Origin: Larix kaempferi
Lineage: Eukaryota; Streptophyta; Pinopsida; Pinales; Pinaceae
Length of the DNA: 64,000 bases
Assembly (NCBI GenBank): GCA_027924585.1
Contig: BSBM01000602.1
Span: forward strand, 8,245,501 to 8,309,500
Direction of reading: 5' to 3'
The position numbers and the translations under genes are program-made. Position 1 is the stretch's first letter. Each line of letters opens with the position of its first letter. The notes below the pieces were generated by a model that was not told where the DNA came from, made no database searches, and saw only the letters and a program-made list of their open reading frames with translations. Positions 1 through 10,382 of the stretch are shown here, one piece after another.

Positions 1-190
1 GATTCCAAGCTACTTGTGGATTGGGTAAACAAAAACAATAAGTCCCAGGTTGAAAATTTGATAGTTAATTTAATACGATAAGTCCTTTTTTTTGGGTGTT
101 TTCTCTGATCATCTTTCTAAAGAATCTTTATCTTTGAAGTAGGGATCCTTTCTGGAGAAGAGTTTAGAGGAGGTGAACTATTTTTATAAT
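1..190 (+). pseudogene. LINE RNase H domain, 3'-terminal fragment
   Basis: The first bases read DSKLLVDWVN in frame 1, the conserved Asp-containing strand of the RNase H domain that ends ORF2 in some plant L1-type LINEs. After a frameshift, about 100-130 reads LSKESLSL, matching the terminal helix. The better-kept LINE at 62.8-63.3 kb has the same pair of motifs (DSKVLIDWV and YLSKKAI). Only the 3' end lies in the window, and stops and shifts show it is dead. What I see is two short motifs in the right order and spacing; the family call rests on them and on the second copy. Confidence 0.6.
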
Positions 191-443
191 CTATTTGGTC
201 CTTATATTCATTATTTCCTTATGTTCATTTTTGGAAATAGTTCTACATAGTACTGGTCATGACATATTAGATTAAATGTGTGAACGTTTGGGAAGGTTGA
301 AACTATGGCCTGAAAAAGTATTTTCTGTTTGTATATTTTTGATGCTATGAAGCACAACAGAAGCCATAACGCCTTGGATGACTGCAATAAGTAGTTGTAG
401 TTATGGCTAAAACTCTTTCAGTTTATCGTTTTAATACCAATGT
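191..443. other. No recognisable feature
   Basis: AT-rich sequence following the LINE fragment, probably its 3' untranslated part. I see no coding or repeat signal. Confidence 0.5.
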
Positions 444-719
444 CATGTTTCATGAGATTTTTTTCCATGAATTTATTTACTTATTTTTTATATTTGACAT
501 TTCAAAGATGAAATCAAAATATACATTGTTTATCTTTATGGCATCAATATCATGTTTCATGAGTTTTTTCTCCATGAATTTATTTATTTACTCTATATTT
601 GATATTTCAAGAATGAAACCAAATATACATTGCCTGACAATGTATATTTTGGTTTCAGCTTTGAAATATCAAAGTGAATAAAGAAATTCATGGGAAAAAA
701 AGTAAAACTCATGAAACAT
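444..719. repeat. Foldback repeat with a duplicated left arm
   Basis: An arm of about 80 bp (551-632) is followed by its near-complete reverse complement (638-719) with a 5-bp loop at 633-637. Both arms run from CATGTTTCATGAG to ATACATTG. A third copy of the left arm lies directly upstream (444-530) in direct orientation, so the structure is arm, arm, inverted arm. It resembles a MITE or foldback element. No target duplication is obvious. The short ORFs predicted here come from the repeat and are not genes. Confidence 0.75.
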
Positions 720-1044
720 TGGTGCGAAAAATAAATATCTTTTATCAAGTATAATGTTGGAAACGTGTACTTGAGTGTTGCTGATAGATTGCATAGCCCT
801 GCAACCATTTTTTTCATAAAAAGTTATGTCAAACTGCTCCAAAGTTCTTCCCTGCACAATTACACAAATTAATAAAATAAAACAGAATGTTCACAAATGC
901 ATTTAAGCAACTGCAAATTCCATCATAAGCTAAGAAACATGTATGTTTATTATCCCTAAAAATCTAGTTGAATTAAAGAAGAATGATCTTATTTCCAGGA
1001 AAAGGAAATGCCAGATCTTACTCATCATTAACAATTCCAGACTT
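720..1044. other. No recognisable feature
   Basis: AT-rich spacer between the foldback repeat and the RNase H relic. No coding or repeat signal seen. Confidence 0.5.
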
Positions 1045-1330
1045 TGGATTGGGGTGGCAGGTGTGGGAGGGGTGCTTTATGACCCAGGAGGAATTACTAC
1101 TCTCACGGTGGTTGGAGACTCTAAATTGATGAACAAACATGCAATATTCTCCTATGACCCATCTTCGATCCATCCTTAGCAGAATTCACAAGGAATCTTA
1201 GCTTTTTGACACAATCGAATTTTTCCATGTGTTAAGAGCCAATAACCAAGAAGCTAAGAGACAAAACAACTATGCCACTAGACTCCAGGAAGGAGTTTTT
1301 TCAATAAATAGAATTCAAACCCCATAAGTA
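1045..1330 (+). pseudogene. RNase H domain relic, internally deleted
   Basis: Three RNase H pieces appear in order: GVAGVGGVLYDPGG (first strands of the fold), VVGDSKLMNK (the strand with a catalytic Asp) and, in another frame, FHVLRANNQEAKRQNNYAT (C-terminal motif with conserved H and N). The stretch between the first and second pieces is much too short, so the middle of the domain has been deleted. Such domains occur in plant LINE ORF2 and in retrotransposon pol. I cannot say which, because no reverse transcriptase is attached. Confidence 0.5.
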
Positions 1331-1445
1331 ATCCCATGACCTCTCAAATTCCATCAACTTTTTTGTCAAGAGGAAGACCTTGGCTCTCGTCTCCCTTGGA
1401 TGGGCTAGGCTCCCCCGACTCCAATAGTTTTAAAAACCAAAAATT

Positions 1446-1625
1446 ATTAAAATAAGGGGGGTCCCAAGAGCTCATCACACAACTCAGGTCCTTCAAATCA
1501 AGGAGCTACTAAAATAAGGGGGGTCCCAAGAGCTCATCACACAACTCATGTCCTTCAAATCAAGGAGCTATTAAAATAAGGGGGGTCCCAAGAGCTCATC
1601 ACACAACTCAGGTCCTTCAAATCAA
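1446..1625. repeat. 62-bp tandem repeat, 3 copies
   Basis: Three nearly identical copies start with AAAATAAGGGGGGTCCC at 1449, 1511 and 1573, so the period is exactly 62 bp. The copies differ at only a few bases. The last runs out at about 1625. No coding role is visible. Confidence 0.9.
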
Positions 1626-2021
1626 TTTAATGCGAGCAGCTGTCAACCGGTTGACTCAAGCCCCTCGACGTGTACCCACGAGCCCCTGCCATGTGTACCC
1701 ACGAGCTCATTGTACCATCACTCGACGGGATCCATCATTTCCTTAGCCTTGGTGTTGGTTTCCCCTGCAATGCGGGATGATCATAGGTGTCTACAGATTT
1801 TTCGTAGCCTCTAGCAATGATTTCAGAAGGTGGAGAGCAAGGGATGGGGACACAGCTCGTGTACGACAGGTTTTTTATGCCAGGCATGGTTTCTTTTCGG
1901 TTCAACTCTCTTGCTTGGATGAGGAAGATTTCCATTTGCTATGTTCCTCTTTATTGGTCATTTCGTCCCAAGTGCAGTTCCCGCTCGTGTATCCAAGTGA
2001 ATTCTGCGACCGAGGCAAGGT
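1626..2021. other. Unassigned, moderately GC-rich spacer
   Basis: Contains a short imperfect repeat of a TACCCACGAGC-type word near 1670-1710. No confident gene. Overlapping short ORFs on both strands show no recognisable domain. Confidence 0.4.
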
Positions 2022-2255
2022 ATGGCAGCCAAGAATTCAGGGAAATGGGCCCAAAAGGTAGAGCAGCTAAAGGAGGAATTAGAAGACATCAGAAACACTA
2101 TTTTTTCATTGCAAATCCGATATAATGGACTCTCGGCCCAAATGCTCATTGTGTTGGAAGAATCAATGAACCAAAGACAGACAATTTCGCAGCTACAAGA
2201 TGAATGCACCGCCCTCCATCAACAACTGGAAGATGTTCGAGCCATACCCCAATAA
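2022..2255 (+). pseudogene. Possible coiled-coil protein fragment
   Basis: A 77-codon open stretch is rich in Glu, Gln, Leu and Lys with heptad-like spacing (for example VEQLKEELEDIRN). After the stop the same frame stays low in further stops (AASTLEAAPVRVDLKP at 2300-2350), which suggests a longer broken ORF. This composition fits retroelement gag or additional-ORF proteins such as those at 39.6-40.8 kb, but I see no specific match. It could also be chance. Confidence 0.3.
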
Positions 2256-2734
2256 ATTTTAGAATCACCAACTGATATTTGAGCTTCAGGGAAATCCGAC
2301 GCAGCTTCTACTCTAGAAGCAGCTCCAGTTCGAGTGGACTTGAAGCCCCAGTGCCAGACATAGGACAATGGCATCAATTTGGACCTACCAGTTAAGGTTT
2401 TTAAACAAATGTTTCAATTTTGTTTAATATATATTGGGCATATATTACAGACTGTACCTGAGTAAAAATCATGGACGTAAACACTCTGGGAAAATGGTAC
2501 TGTTGTTATCAGTAGCTTTAGTGGCCCCTCAGCAAGGCCATTTTAATAGTTTAGTGTCAAATTTTGCACTGGATGTACTTCTCAAACGTTTCCCAACGTC
2601 ATTTTCATTTCAATAAAATTTTCTCCCCCTTTCCGTATAAAAAAAACAATTCCAAACTTTGGATAACTTACTTTTTTGGAGCCATCAACTTTCAAACAAC
2701 TTTCACTCTCCATAAGCATTGAGAGGCTAAAATG
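2256..2734. other. No recognisable feature
   Basis: Possible 3' end sequence of the preceding broken ORF. An AATAAA-like word (CAATAAAAT, about 2611-2619) lies just before an A-rich run near 2640. No gene called. Confidence 0.4.
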
Positions 2735-3040
2735 TCCCAATGTAGGTGCTTGTCAAGGTTGCCCAAAGTTTTTGGCAAACTTCCTTCTTTGAAGGTGTTT
2801 AATTTAGAGCAACTGCCTAATGGTTTCATTCCCTCGTAGCAATGAAAGATTTAAAAGTTGTAGCATGTCAAGATGGAAGAATTTGTCAAGGTTATCTCAA
2901 ATATTTAACGAACTCAACGGTTTAAGTTGAACCTGTTGGAGTGCAAGCATTTGGTACAACTTCCTGAAAGTTTTGGTGAGTCTGGGTCTTTGGAAGAGCA
3001 TGATCTATTCAGACTCTATCAACTAGAGGAAGTCTAGCAA
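2735..3040 (+). pseudogene. NBS-LRR-type leucine-rich repeat relic
   Basis: Three consecutive LRR units can be read on the plus strand with frame changes between them: SRLPKVFGKLPSLKVFNLEQL, then WKNLSRLSQIFNELNGLS, then LLECKHLVQLPESFGESGSL followed by EEHDLFRLYQLEEV. The pattern of about 24 residues (L..LP..FG.L.SL..L.L..C) is that of the LRR region of plant intracellular resistance proteins. No NB-ARC or TIR domain lies in the window, and stops and frameshifts interrupt each unit. The end of the last unit is where a 221-bp duplication starts. Confidence 0.7.
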
Positions 3041-3467
3041 TTTCCATTGTTTTCAATACAAAAATATTGAATGTTTACACTGTCAAAGGTTGTATAAAGT
3101 ATCGATGGACTGCAGGGGAATATTCAGAGTGATTTGACATAAGTGGAAATATTATCCAGCATTGGACAAAAACACAAGGCGATAAAGAACCCAAGGAGTG
3201 GCCTTTGCCTGTAAGAGGTTCACAGGCATAAGTTGCCATGTAATTAGAGGAAGTCCGACAATTTCAATTGTTTTCAATAGAAAAATATTGAATGTGTTAC
3301 ACTGTGAATGGTTGGATGATATATGAATGGAGTGCATGCTGAGATATGCAGAGTGATTTGACACTAAGTGGAAAAATTATCCAGCATTCTGATTGGACAA
3401 AAATGCAAGGCAATAAAGAACCCAAGGAGTGGCCTTTGCCTGTAACAGTTATAAGTTGCCATGTAGT
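3024..3467. repeat. 221-bp tandem duplication
   Basis: Copy 1 (3024-3244) and copy 2 (3245-3467) both run from CTAGAGGAAGTC or TTAGAGGAAGTC to ATAAGTTGCCATGTA. Matching GAGGAAGTC words lie at 3026 and 3247. The copies differ by scattered substitutions and small indels. The duplication starts inside the LRR relic. Confidence 0.85.
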
Positions 3468-4500
3468 TTTATGATTTAGAGCAACATTTTAAATACAGCA
3501 ATAGAAAATAATATCAATGGAGATGCCTACTACAATGATGCAAAACTAAATTTTAATTTAAATAGTATTCCTGGCTATGTTGATGCATTGATGCATCATA
3601 AGAAATTTAAAACAGCAGTGTCAGGTCATCCATCCCTACATCTGTGCATCCAATGAAAACTTCTAGGCTTGCATGTCGCACAAAGTGCTTGCACATTTTG
3701 ACCCCTTACAAGCCTAGAAGGCACAAAGATCAACCAAACTTCCAAGGATAATTGAACAATCATAAAAATATAATATAATATGAATTACTTGACTTCAAGT
3801 TGAGTCCTTCAAACAAAGACTACATATTTGACTTTTCGCCCAGACAATACAAAGATACAATGTGTACAAAATGAAAAGATACTAGTGAGAATCATAAACA
3901 TTGGTTTCCATCCAAAATGCATAGACCCAACTTTCACATCAAAAAAAATGAATCAAGCATAGTAGACCACAACTGGATTACTCATTTAATACCATGAACA
4001 AAATCTTCACAAAATTCTTCATTGATGTAAGTTATCCAAATTTGGTTGTGTTTGCAAAAGATGATGCCTTTGTTGACAAGATACACATGACTTTGGAGGC
4101 AGCCAAAATTCTATATGACAGACGACAATGGAAGACACTGTGTTAATGACAAAACAATATCTGTTGTCTGACTTTCTGCTGATATAAAAAGTCTAAATAT
4201 GCAGTTAAAGGAGAGCAGAAAGGAGGGTGAGTTGTACCCATAATTGAAGAGAATGAAGCAACACTGTCAAATTGCGCCTGTGTTCCAATCTGCTTTTCAA
4301 AAATGCTAGCTAGCAGCTGTATGATTTTGACATTACAAGAACTCTTTTTGGACTTTTCTCGTGCCAAGGAAACCGTAGAACTGTTTTGTTCTCTGTTGAA
4401 GAAAATAACTTTAAAAAGCAAATTAGTGACGCGTAAAATTCATGTCAAAACTCTCCAGAAACTCTCAGAACTTCCGTGAATCTCTTTGATTGGGACACAA
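3468..4500. other. No confident gene; 3' flank of the mTERF gene
   Basis: AT-rich sequence. A 92-codon minus-strand ORF at 4143-4421 lies downstream of the mTERF stop and may fall in its 3' untranslated region. It shows no domain. The rest holds nothing I recognise. Confidence 0.4.
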
Positions 4501-5661
4501 TCACTGCGTGTTCCTACCATGGTAAATATCCAACAGAATTGAGGATTCTGGATTATTATTGACAAATTTCTCCAAGAAACCTTTTTCTGTCAATTTAAAA
4601 ATCCGTGGAAAACATATCTCTCTTTTCAGCTCTTGCACTTGCATGTACTTCAACGCCTCCATTACTCTATACCGAGGATTTATCCTCTTCTCCAAGCTAA
4701 AAGCAAAAATTTGTGGATACTTCACAAGATCAGCCAATGAAAATCCCACAGAATTAACCACAAAATCTACATTGCGCTTCAATTTTTCCTCTGAAAATGC
4801 CAGAACCCGCGGCCACCGCCTAGATAATTCCGAAATTTGTTTTTCCGAGATACCTAAGTCACTCAAACACTGCAGTTTTCGTTCTAATGTTTCTTTCCCT
4901 AGTCCCAAAAACACAGGCACTGCAGCTGCAAACGACTTTGATCCCCTCTTAAACCCGAGATTCTCGATCTGTTTAAATAACTCCAAAATTTTTTCCTCTG
5001 ACCGCTTCAGCAGACGGGGTTTAATCGCCACTAGATGTGATAATGCATCGTTTCCGTCAAAGCCCACACTTCGCAGAAGTGAGGTTCAAGATTTAAGCCT
5101 CTTCTCTCCAACATTAAATACAGTTGCATCTCTAATAACTAGTTTCGAGATATCTTCTTCCTTCATGAAAGTCCTAAATAAGCTGAGCTTAGACTTTACG
5201 TATCTTTCGGATCTAAGAAAGAGAAGCCTAGGGTTACAAAGGACCGCCCTTCGAATCTGGGCAGGGATGGTCAAACCACAGCCCTTTAACAACTCCAAAA
5301 CTTCTTCCATATTCTGGGTGGATTTTCGATGAAGGCGGTGATTGCAATGTTTAAAGGCTTTTGTGATATCTTCCTGTGTTAAACCGCATTTGGTGATGAG
5401 AAATTCGGTGACAACACCCCTTTCTGGTGGAGTCGTGGATGGGGTTGTCATTTGGTTACAAAAATTGGCGAGTTTTATGTGGGGTTTTGCATAAAATGGA
5501 AGAGAAGGAAGCAGAGATATCAGGATTGAGGAGCAATGGCCCGACAATGGGAGTTGGTTGGAGATCAATCGTTTCCAAATCTTCAACTGAGTAGACATCA
5601 TCATCTGTGAAGTGAATACAAAGAGGGATCGACGAGGGAACTCCTGTAACTCAAAGCTCAA
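4501..5661 (-). pseudogene. mTERF-family organellar protein gene with one premature stop
   Basis: mTERF proteins bind organellar nucleic acids through tandem repeats of about 30 residues and act in chloroplast or mitochondrial transcription, splicing or translation. The minus strand reads from ATG at 5661 through a Ser/Leu/Pro-rich, basic N-terminus that looks like a transit peptide. Repeats follow, each with the family's L...P signature (IRRAVLCNPRLLFL, LSRRWPRVLAF, LADLVKYPQIFAF). There are no introns, as is common in plant members. A single in-frame TGA at 5086-5088 splits it into 191 and 194 codons; the frame is unchanged on both sides (TSLLRSVGFDG follows the stop). The total of about 386 codons is normal for plant mTERFs. 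It could be a young pseudogene, a sequencing error, or a null allele. Confidence 0.88.
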
Positions 5662-5935
5662 AGGTGGTATAGGAAAGGCAATTACTATTGGGTGCGAGAA
5701 CCACCGAATAGGTTATACTGAGGGCTGGCATCATGACGAAGGGGGTTAGGGTTTTAGTAGTACAAATTTTGATAGGCATCAGTGTGTAAATACAAAATTT
5801 GATTGTGTAATAACTTTTTAAAAGGGACTGCATCCTTTGGTTTTATTTTTTATTAATTATATTTAATTAATCATTAACAATACAAGGTATTTTTTTTTTT
5901 TTTTTTTACTATTATGTCCGTGACATCTTGTAACG
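5662..5935. promoter_or_regulatory. Spacer between divergent transcription units
   Basis: Separates the mTERF start (minus strand) from the GC-rich plus-strand block that begins near 5936. It includes an AT-rich part and a pure T run at about 5889-5908. It could act as a shared promoter region, but I see no convincing TATA box for either side. Confidence 0.3.
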
Positions 5936-6684
5936 GATTTGGCCCTATTAGCTTGTCCATACAAGCTCAAATTTTTCTCCGGGCCAAAATTTTACTGGGT
6001 TTTGCAAAGTCGAGTTGGAAATTTTTCACCTCGTAATTTGGTGCGGGGGTTTCGCTTGCCGCGTGTCCCCACACCTGTCTCTGCGCGTACAGGTTTCGAG
6101 CTGGAGCTGAGGCCGGTTCATGCATACTGCTTTCGAATTAAAGTTCGCCTCGTTTTGGAGTTTGAGCTGGAGCCGAGGGCGTTGGGATAGGGCAACTTCA
6201 TTTGCTGTGAATTAAAGCTCGGGAAGCTCGGGTCGTTTTGGGGTTTGAGCTGGAGCCGAGGGCGATGGGCGATGGCAGGTTCATCTGCTATGTGCCGCCG
6301 GAGAAACCTGTTGTGCTTGCCGCAATGGTCACTGAAAAATCAGGGAGCCTCGAGGGTGGTTTTTCTCTACCGGCCGGTGACTGGAGCGGGGGTTTTTCGG
6401 CGAGTTGTGGTTCTTGAGTCATTGGAGGAGTTATTGATCCGGAGATGGCCTTTAATGTTGCTTCGTGTTGGTTCTACTAGTGGGTTTCTTATTTAAGGAG
6501 GCTTGGGGGCTATTTGCCCGCTCTGCTTTGTTGGTTGCGGTCCCTGTGTGTTGATTCTCTCTGGTTGCGGTGTCTAGTGTCTGGTTTGACCAATCCTCTG
6601 CGGGGACAATTATATGTGGGTGAGGTTTCCTGGAAAGCAAAGCGGACTGCCGAACAGTGTTCCAACGACGACATTGTTGCTCGG
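5936..6684 (+). other. GC-rich putative first exon of an unidentified gene
   Basis: This block is markedly richer in G, C and CpG than its surroundings and ends in a strong 5' splice site, CTCGG|GTAAGT, with the intron starting at 6685. The last part has an open frame before the donor (GQLYVGEVSWKAKRTAEQ, then CSNDDIVAR). The helix-like KAKRTAEQ stretch is loosely reminiscent of a double-stranded-RNA-binding motif, but that is weak. A second frame opens at 6264 with a good start context (GGGCGATGGGC) and runs 50 codons. I cannot join the two frames, nor show that this is the first exon of the RPA-like gene downstream. Confidence 0.35.
6151..6294. repeat. 83-bp direct duplication over a candidate start codon
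   Basis: CGTTTTGGAGTTTGAGCTGG at 6151 recurs with one mismatch at 6234, and the similarity continues through GGGCGTTGGG (first copy) and GGGCGATGGG (second copy). The second copy has an ATG at 6264; the first has TTG at the same place. Confidence 0.75.
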
Positions 6685-7273
6685 GTAAGTTTTCATACCT
6701 TGATATCTTAATATTTAGGGAGCGGGCAAACTTACCCGCCACAATGGACGCCACATTTCTACATTGGTCGTTGCGTGAGTTCCGAGGGGGAAGCCCCATT
6801 TATTTTTGTTTCCACACAAACCTGCGTATTGACCTGCCGAGAATTCTCTTGTTCGTAGTTATTTTCATTAATGAATTTCAATGGTGTTTGGCTTGTTGTC
6901 GATATATACAGTCAATTTAATTTATTTTAGGAAAATGAATTTCCACAAAGTCCAGGTCTCTGTAATTGTTGTAATCAGTCGATGTTATGCAGAGTTAATT
7001 TATTTTATGAATTTGAATTGCTACAGAGTTTGAATTGCTGCAAAGTTAATTTATATATAAGAAACGGATTTCAAAATTTAGAAAGAATAAAACAAATGGC
7101 ACCTAAAACTCTTCACATTATCGTGGAGTGCTCGGGCATAGAGGCTTCTGCTATGTTGGTTGTCATGGCTTGTTATGCCTGTTGTAGGATTTAATGCTGA
7201 GCCAACTGGTCTATTTTAGTATTTGCAAGATACTGAAATGTTTCACATGGGTAGTAGGAATTCTATTAGATAT
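6685..7273. other. No recognisable feature
   Basis: AT-rich, probably intronic if the upstream donor is used. No coding or repeat signal. Confidence 0.4.
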
Positions 7274-7531
7274 ATGCTTTTTCAAGTGGGAAACAAGTAA
7301 AAACACCATCGAGCATAGATGACTGCTATATAAACTCCTTCCCTTGGCCTGCGTCTAGCGCAAAAAACTGGCTTTTCAAAGGTCCATAAAGTTCACAGGT
7401 TCAGAACTTGTTGTTTGGGGTATTCCCATAAAAAGACTACAGAAAAAAGTAACAGTTATATATCAAGCACTGTATTCCAAGTGAGTTAAGTAAATAGGAA
7501 AGTCATATTTAATTGAGGCATACTATATTAA
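7274..7531. repeat. Dispersed direct duplication, copy 1
   Basis: Begins TGCTTTTTCAAGTGGGAAAC and ends GAGGCATACTATATTAAGAG. It aligns along its whole length with 9070-9330, with perhaps a quarter of positions changed by eye. The two copies lie 1.8 kb apart in the same orientation. Confidence 0.75.
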
Positions 7532-9069
7532 GAGAAAACTCCATGGGTGCACTCCATCAAATGAAATGGACCAAGGTCTAGAGTTAGATCCTGTCCTTTA
7601 GAGTCCAGCCCTTTACTTAAGAAGTTTGCAATTTCATCGATAGTATAGGTCTCCATGATAAATTATTCGTTGACTTCATGGACAACTGCACCTTAAATAA
7701 TGAAAGCAGTTGTAGCAATGGGTATCCTCTATGATTTGGATAACCATGTTTAGACCTGTACATAGTTGTCAAGTTGGTTTCACAAACAAAACCGTGCTTG
7801 CAATTAAATATTTCCCATGTCAGTTCTTCCTTTCAAAATTTTCATTTGAATTATGGAATAGATATTGTATTGGTTAATATGCGCATACAAAAGTTCTTGT
7901 TTCATTTGTTAGAGAAAACAATTTTCATTGTCATATGTTAGCCACTTGCTGCATCTCAGATACCCTTGCTACTGTGTTATTTGATGCCTTATGTTGTATG
8001 GTAGTAACATAGCTTATGCCATTTGACAGGGTTTGAAAATGTTGCACATTCATCATGGCATGTTAAGTACTAAATAGAGTTATAGGTTTCCAGTGTAAAA
8101 ATCTGGATTGGAAATAAGATCAGAAAAAAATAATAATGGAAAATCATGTCAGCATTTGTCATTAACCAGACTCCTCCATTTATACAGCGTTGTCCAATTC
8201 CTTTTACAAAACTCTATGCTCCCTTTTTAACATAAAGGCATTGTTATGGTATTCTGATAAGTTCCGAAAAGCACATTGGCTCGTTGGTATATGATGTAAA
8301 AAAGTTTGATTTTCCATTATTATTTTTTCCTGATCTATGTTGTTCTCTATATTGTCGTTGTTTGAAATTGGCGTTACATAATTTATGCCTTTTCCTGTAC
8401 AATTTTGTATTTTCCAAGTGCTTTTCATAATGCTCTAGCATACTTTCTTTTCCAATGCTAACTTATCCAAAGGCTATTAACTCATTGTGATTCCGCTTGG
8501 CATTGATAGGATATAAGTCTATATCTGTTATAATGGATTTTGTTCCTATGAACCTTTGTCTAGTCTCCTTTGCACAGTATATTCCTTGTTTGCAAAATCA
8601 CGTTACTCTACTATTTTAATTATTCACCATCCTTTTGCCTTCTTCCTAGGAAAAAGTGCAAATGTTTTTGTTTTTTAGTTCTGCTTAGGTTTAACTAGCA
8701 TTAAGAAAAAAATTGTTGTTTATTAAGAAGATTAAGGTATCTTAAGTTTGTACGATACCAAATTAACAGAATAAATAGGAGTCGTGTTTTGTTGATCATG
8801 GAATTGGTCATCATACTAGAGAGCCACTAGTATGCATCAACAAGTCCATACCATTGACAAATTGAAAAGACTTTGGATTTCCTTTGATGGGATTGTTACC
8901 ATGTGTGGCTTCCCAAGTCACTAAACACACATCTGCTCATGTGCTATTTGCTAAGTCACCAAATACATATTGTCATCTGTGTTTAATATTTGTCTTCGAA
9001 ACTCATATCATGGTTGATAGTTATCCTTTGCTGGAGTCCTTTTGGTCTATGGAGACAATATTAGGTGTG
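7532..9069. other. No confident gene
   Basis: AT-rich sequence between the two copies of the dispersed duplication. Short ORFs on both strands show no domains. Probably intron or spacer. Confidence 0.4.
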
Positions 9070-9330
9070 TGCTTTGTCAAGTGGAAAACAAGTAAAAAAT
9101 CCACTAGGTATAGATGCTTGTTGCATAGAATGCTTTCCTTGGCCTATGTCTATCCCAAAGAAAGAGGGTTCTCAAAAGTTGTTAAAATTCAAATGTTCAG
9201 AACTTGGTGTTTGGCATATTGTCATGCAAAAACTATAAAAAACAAGAAAAATCTATATATCAAGTACTATATTCCAACTAAATTAACTAATTAGAAAATT
9301 CATCTTTAATTGAGGCATAGTATACTTAGA
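9070..9330. repeat. Dispersed direct duplication, copy 2
   Basis: Partner of 7274-7531. Shared words include CAAGTGG, AACAAGTAAAAA, CCTTGGCCT, TTCAGAACTTG, TATATATCAAG and AATTGAGGCATA, in the same order. Confidence 0.75.
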
Positions 9331-9504
9331 ATTTCTGAAGCCTATTGGACAGATCATTATGCTATTTGTCTTTCTATCCCCCTCAAAATATTTACAGTCT
9401 GATGTTGCAAATGTTTATTGCTGGAAAAAAATGCATTTGATGCCTCAAGCAATTTCAATCATTCCATGCACAAAAACTAGACTAAAAAAAAATTGCATCT
9501 GCAG

Positions 9505-9608
9505 CCACTGCAAAAAATTGCCAGCTATAAGATGGCTGCAAAAACCGGTACTTCAAGCAATCCTGAAGTCAGAATGCCCAAGTTGCCTCCCGGTGATAGG
9601 TCAAAAAG
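9505..9608 (+). pseudogene. RPA-like gene, first visible exon
   Basis: Preceded by TCTGCAG (acceptor-like) and followed by AAAAG|GTGAGA, a good donor. The frame contains ATG at 9532 (MAAKTGTSSNPEVR) with nine open codons upstream, so the true start may be here or in an earlier exon. It ends in phase 2, which matches the next exon. Confidence 0.5.
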
Positions 9609-9735
9609 GTGAGACCACTTTGAACTCACTATGCAGAAGCGGTTTTCCACTTTTCTCACATGAATAAATTATTTTCCCTCTATCTCTAAAAACCAAGTAT
9701 CTAAACATAATTTCCAATATTTCCACTTGTTCCAG

Positions 9736-10261
9736 AGCAAAACAAATGCCAACCACTGCATGCACTATAATGGAACTATCTTTGCCAACACATTCGAATG
9801 TATTTGAAGGCGATGTGGTTGCCTTGTACGGACCAGCATGCAACAAGAATTCAAGCTCCCCAAACAAAGCTAAGTTAGTGCATGCTGATCTTGTCGACAG
9901 AGATGGTCAATTGACAGTCACAGTCAACATGAACAATACCCTTGTCTCATGTTTCATGAAGTATTTCTCACCCGGAAGTAGTGTGCGAATTTCAAATTTC
10001 ATGACTAGAAACAAGGGAATCTATGATAGAGCAGATGCAAAACACTGCATTCTTCTGCATCAATAGACTGTTGTGGAAACAATTCCTCAGGTTTGTCAAC
10101 AACGTAAACTGGCACCAGATACAACAATACATGCTTTGAAAATGTCGACAAATGCTTTCTCTGTTGGTTCTGTTGCGGCACTTGTTATTGCATGTGAACA
10201 AGACAACAAGAACTATGAGCTTTGTGTCAAAGATGGAGAAATGATACAGGATACTGCAAAG
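9736..10261 (+). pseudogene. RPA-like gene, OB-fold exon
   Basis: Follows TTGTTCCAG and ends GCAAAG|GTTTGA. With the two bases carried from the previous exon it reads 176 codons and ends in phase 0. The only interruption is TAG at 10065-10067, right after CILLHQ and before TVVETIP, inside the OB-fold. Confidence 0.6.
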
Positions 10262-10382
10262 GTTTGATTTCATTTGATCTACTAGTTACTGTCAACTTCT
10301 GTTGCAGCAGCGAGCAATTGGAAAATGCATTTTCCTATTTCAATGGTTTTACTAACAAACAACAAATTTTATTATATTGCAG

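Noticed and set aside
403-857. Small hydrophobic ORFs on both strands with a repeated FFPMNF/FFSMNLF motif
   Set aside because: They are translations of the foldback repeat arms.
4559-5332. 257-codon plus-strand ORF opposite mTERF
   Set aside because: It is the antisense shadow of the mTERF gene; the minus strand carries the family motifs.
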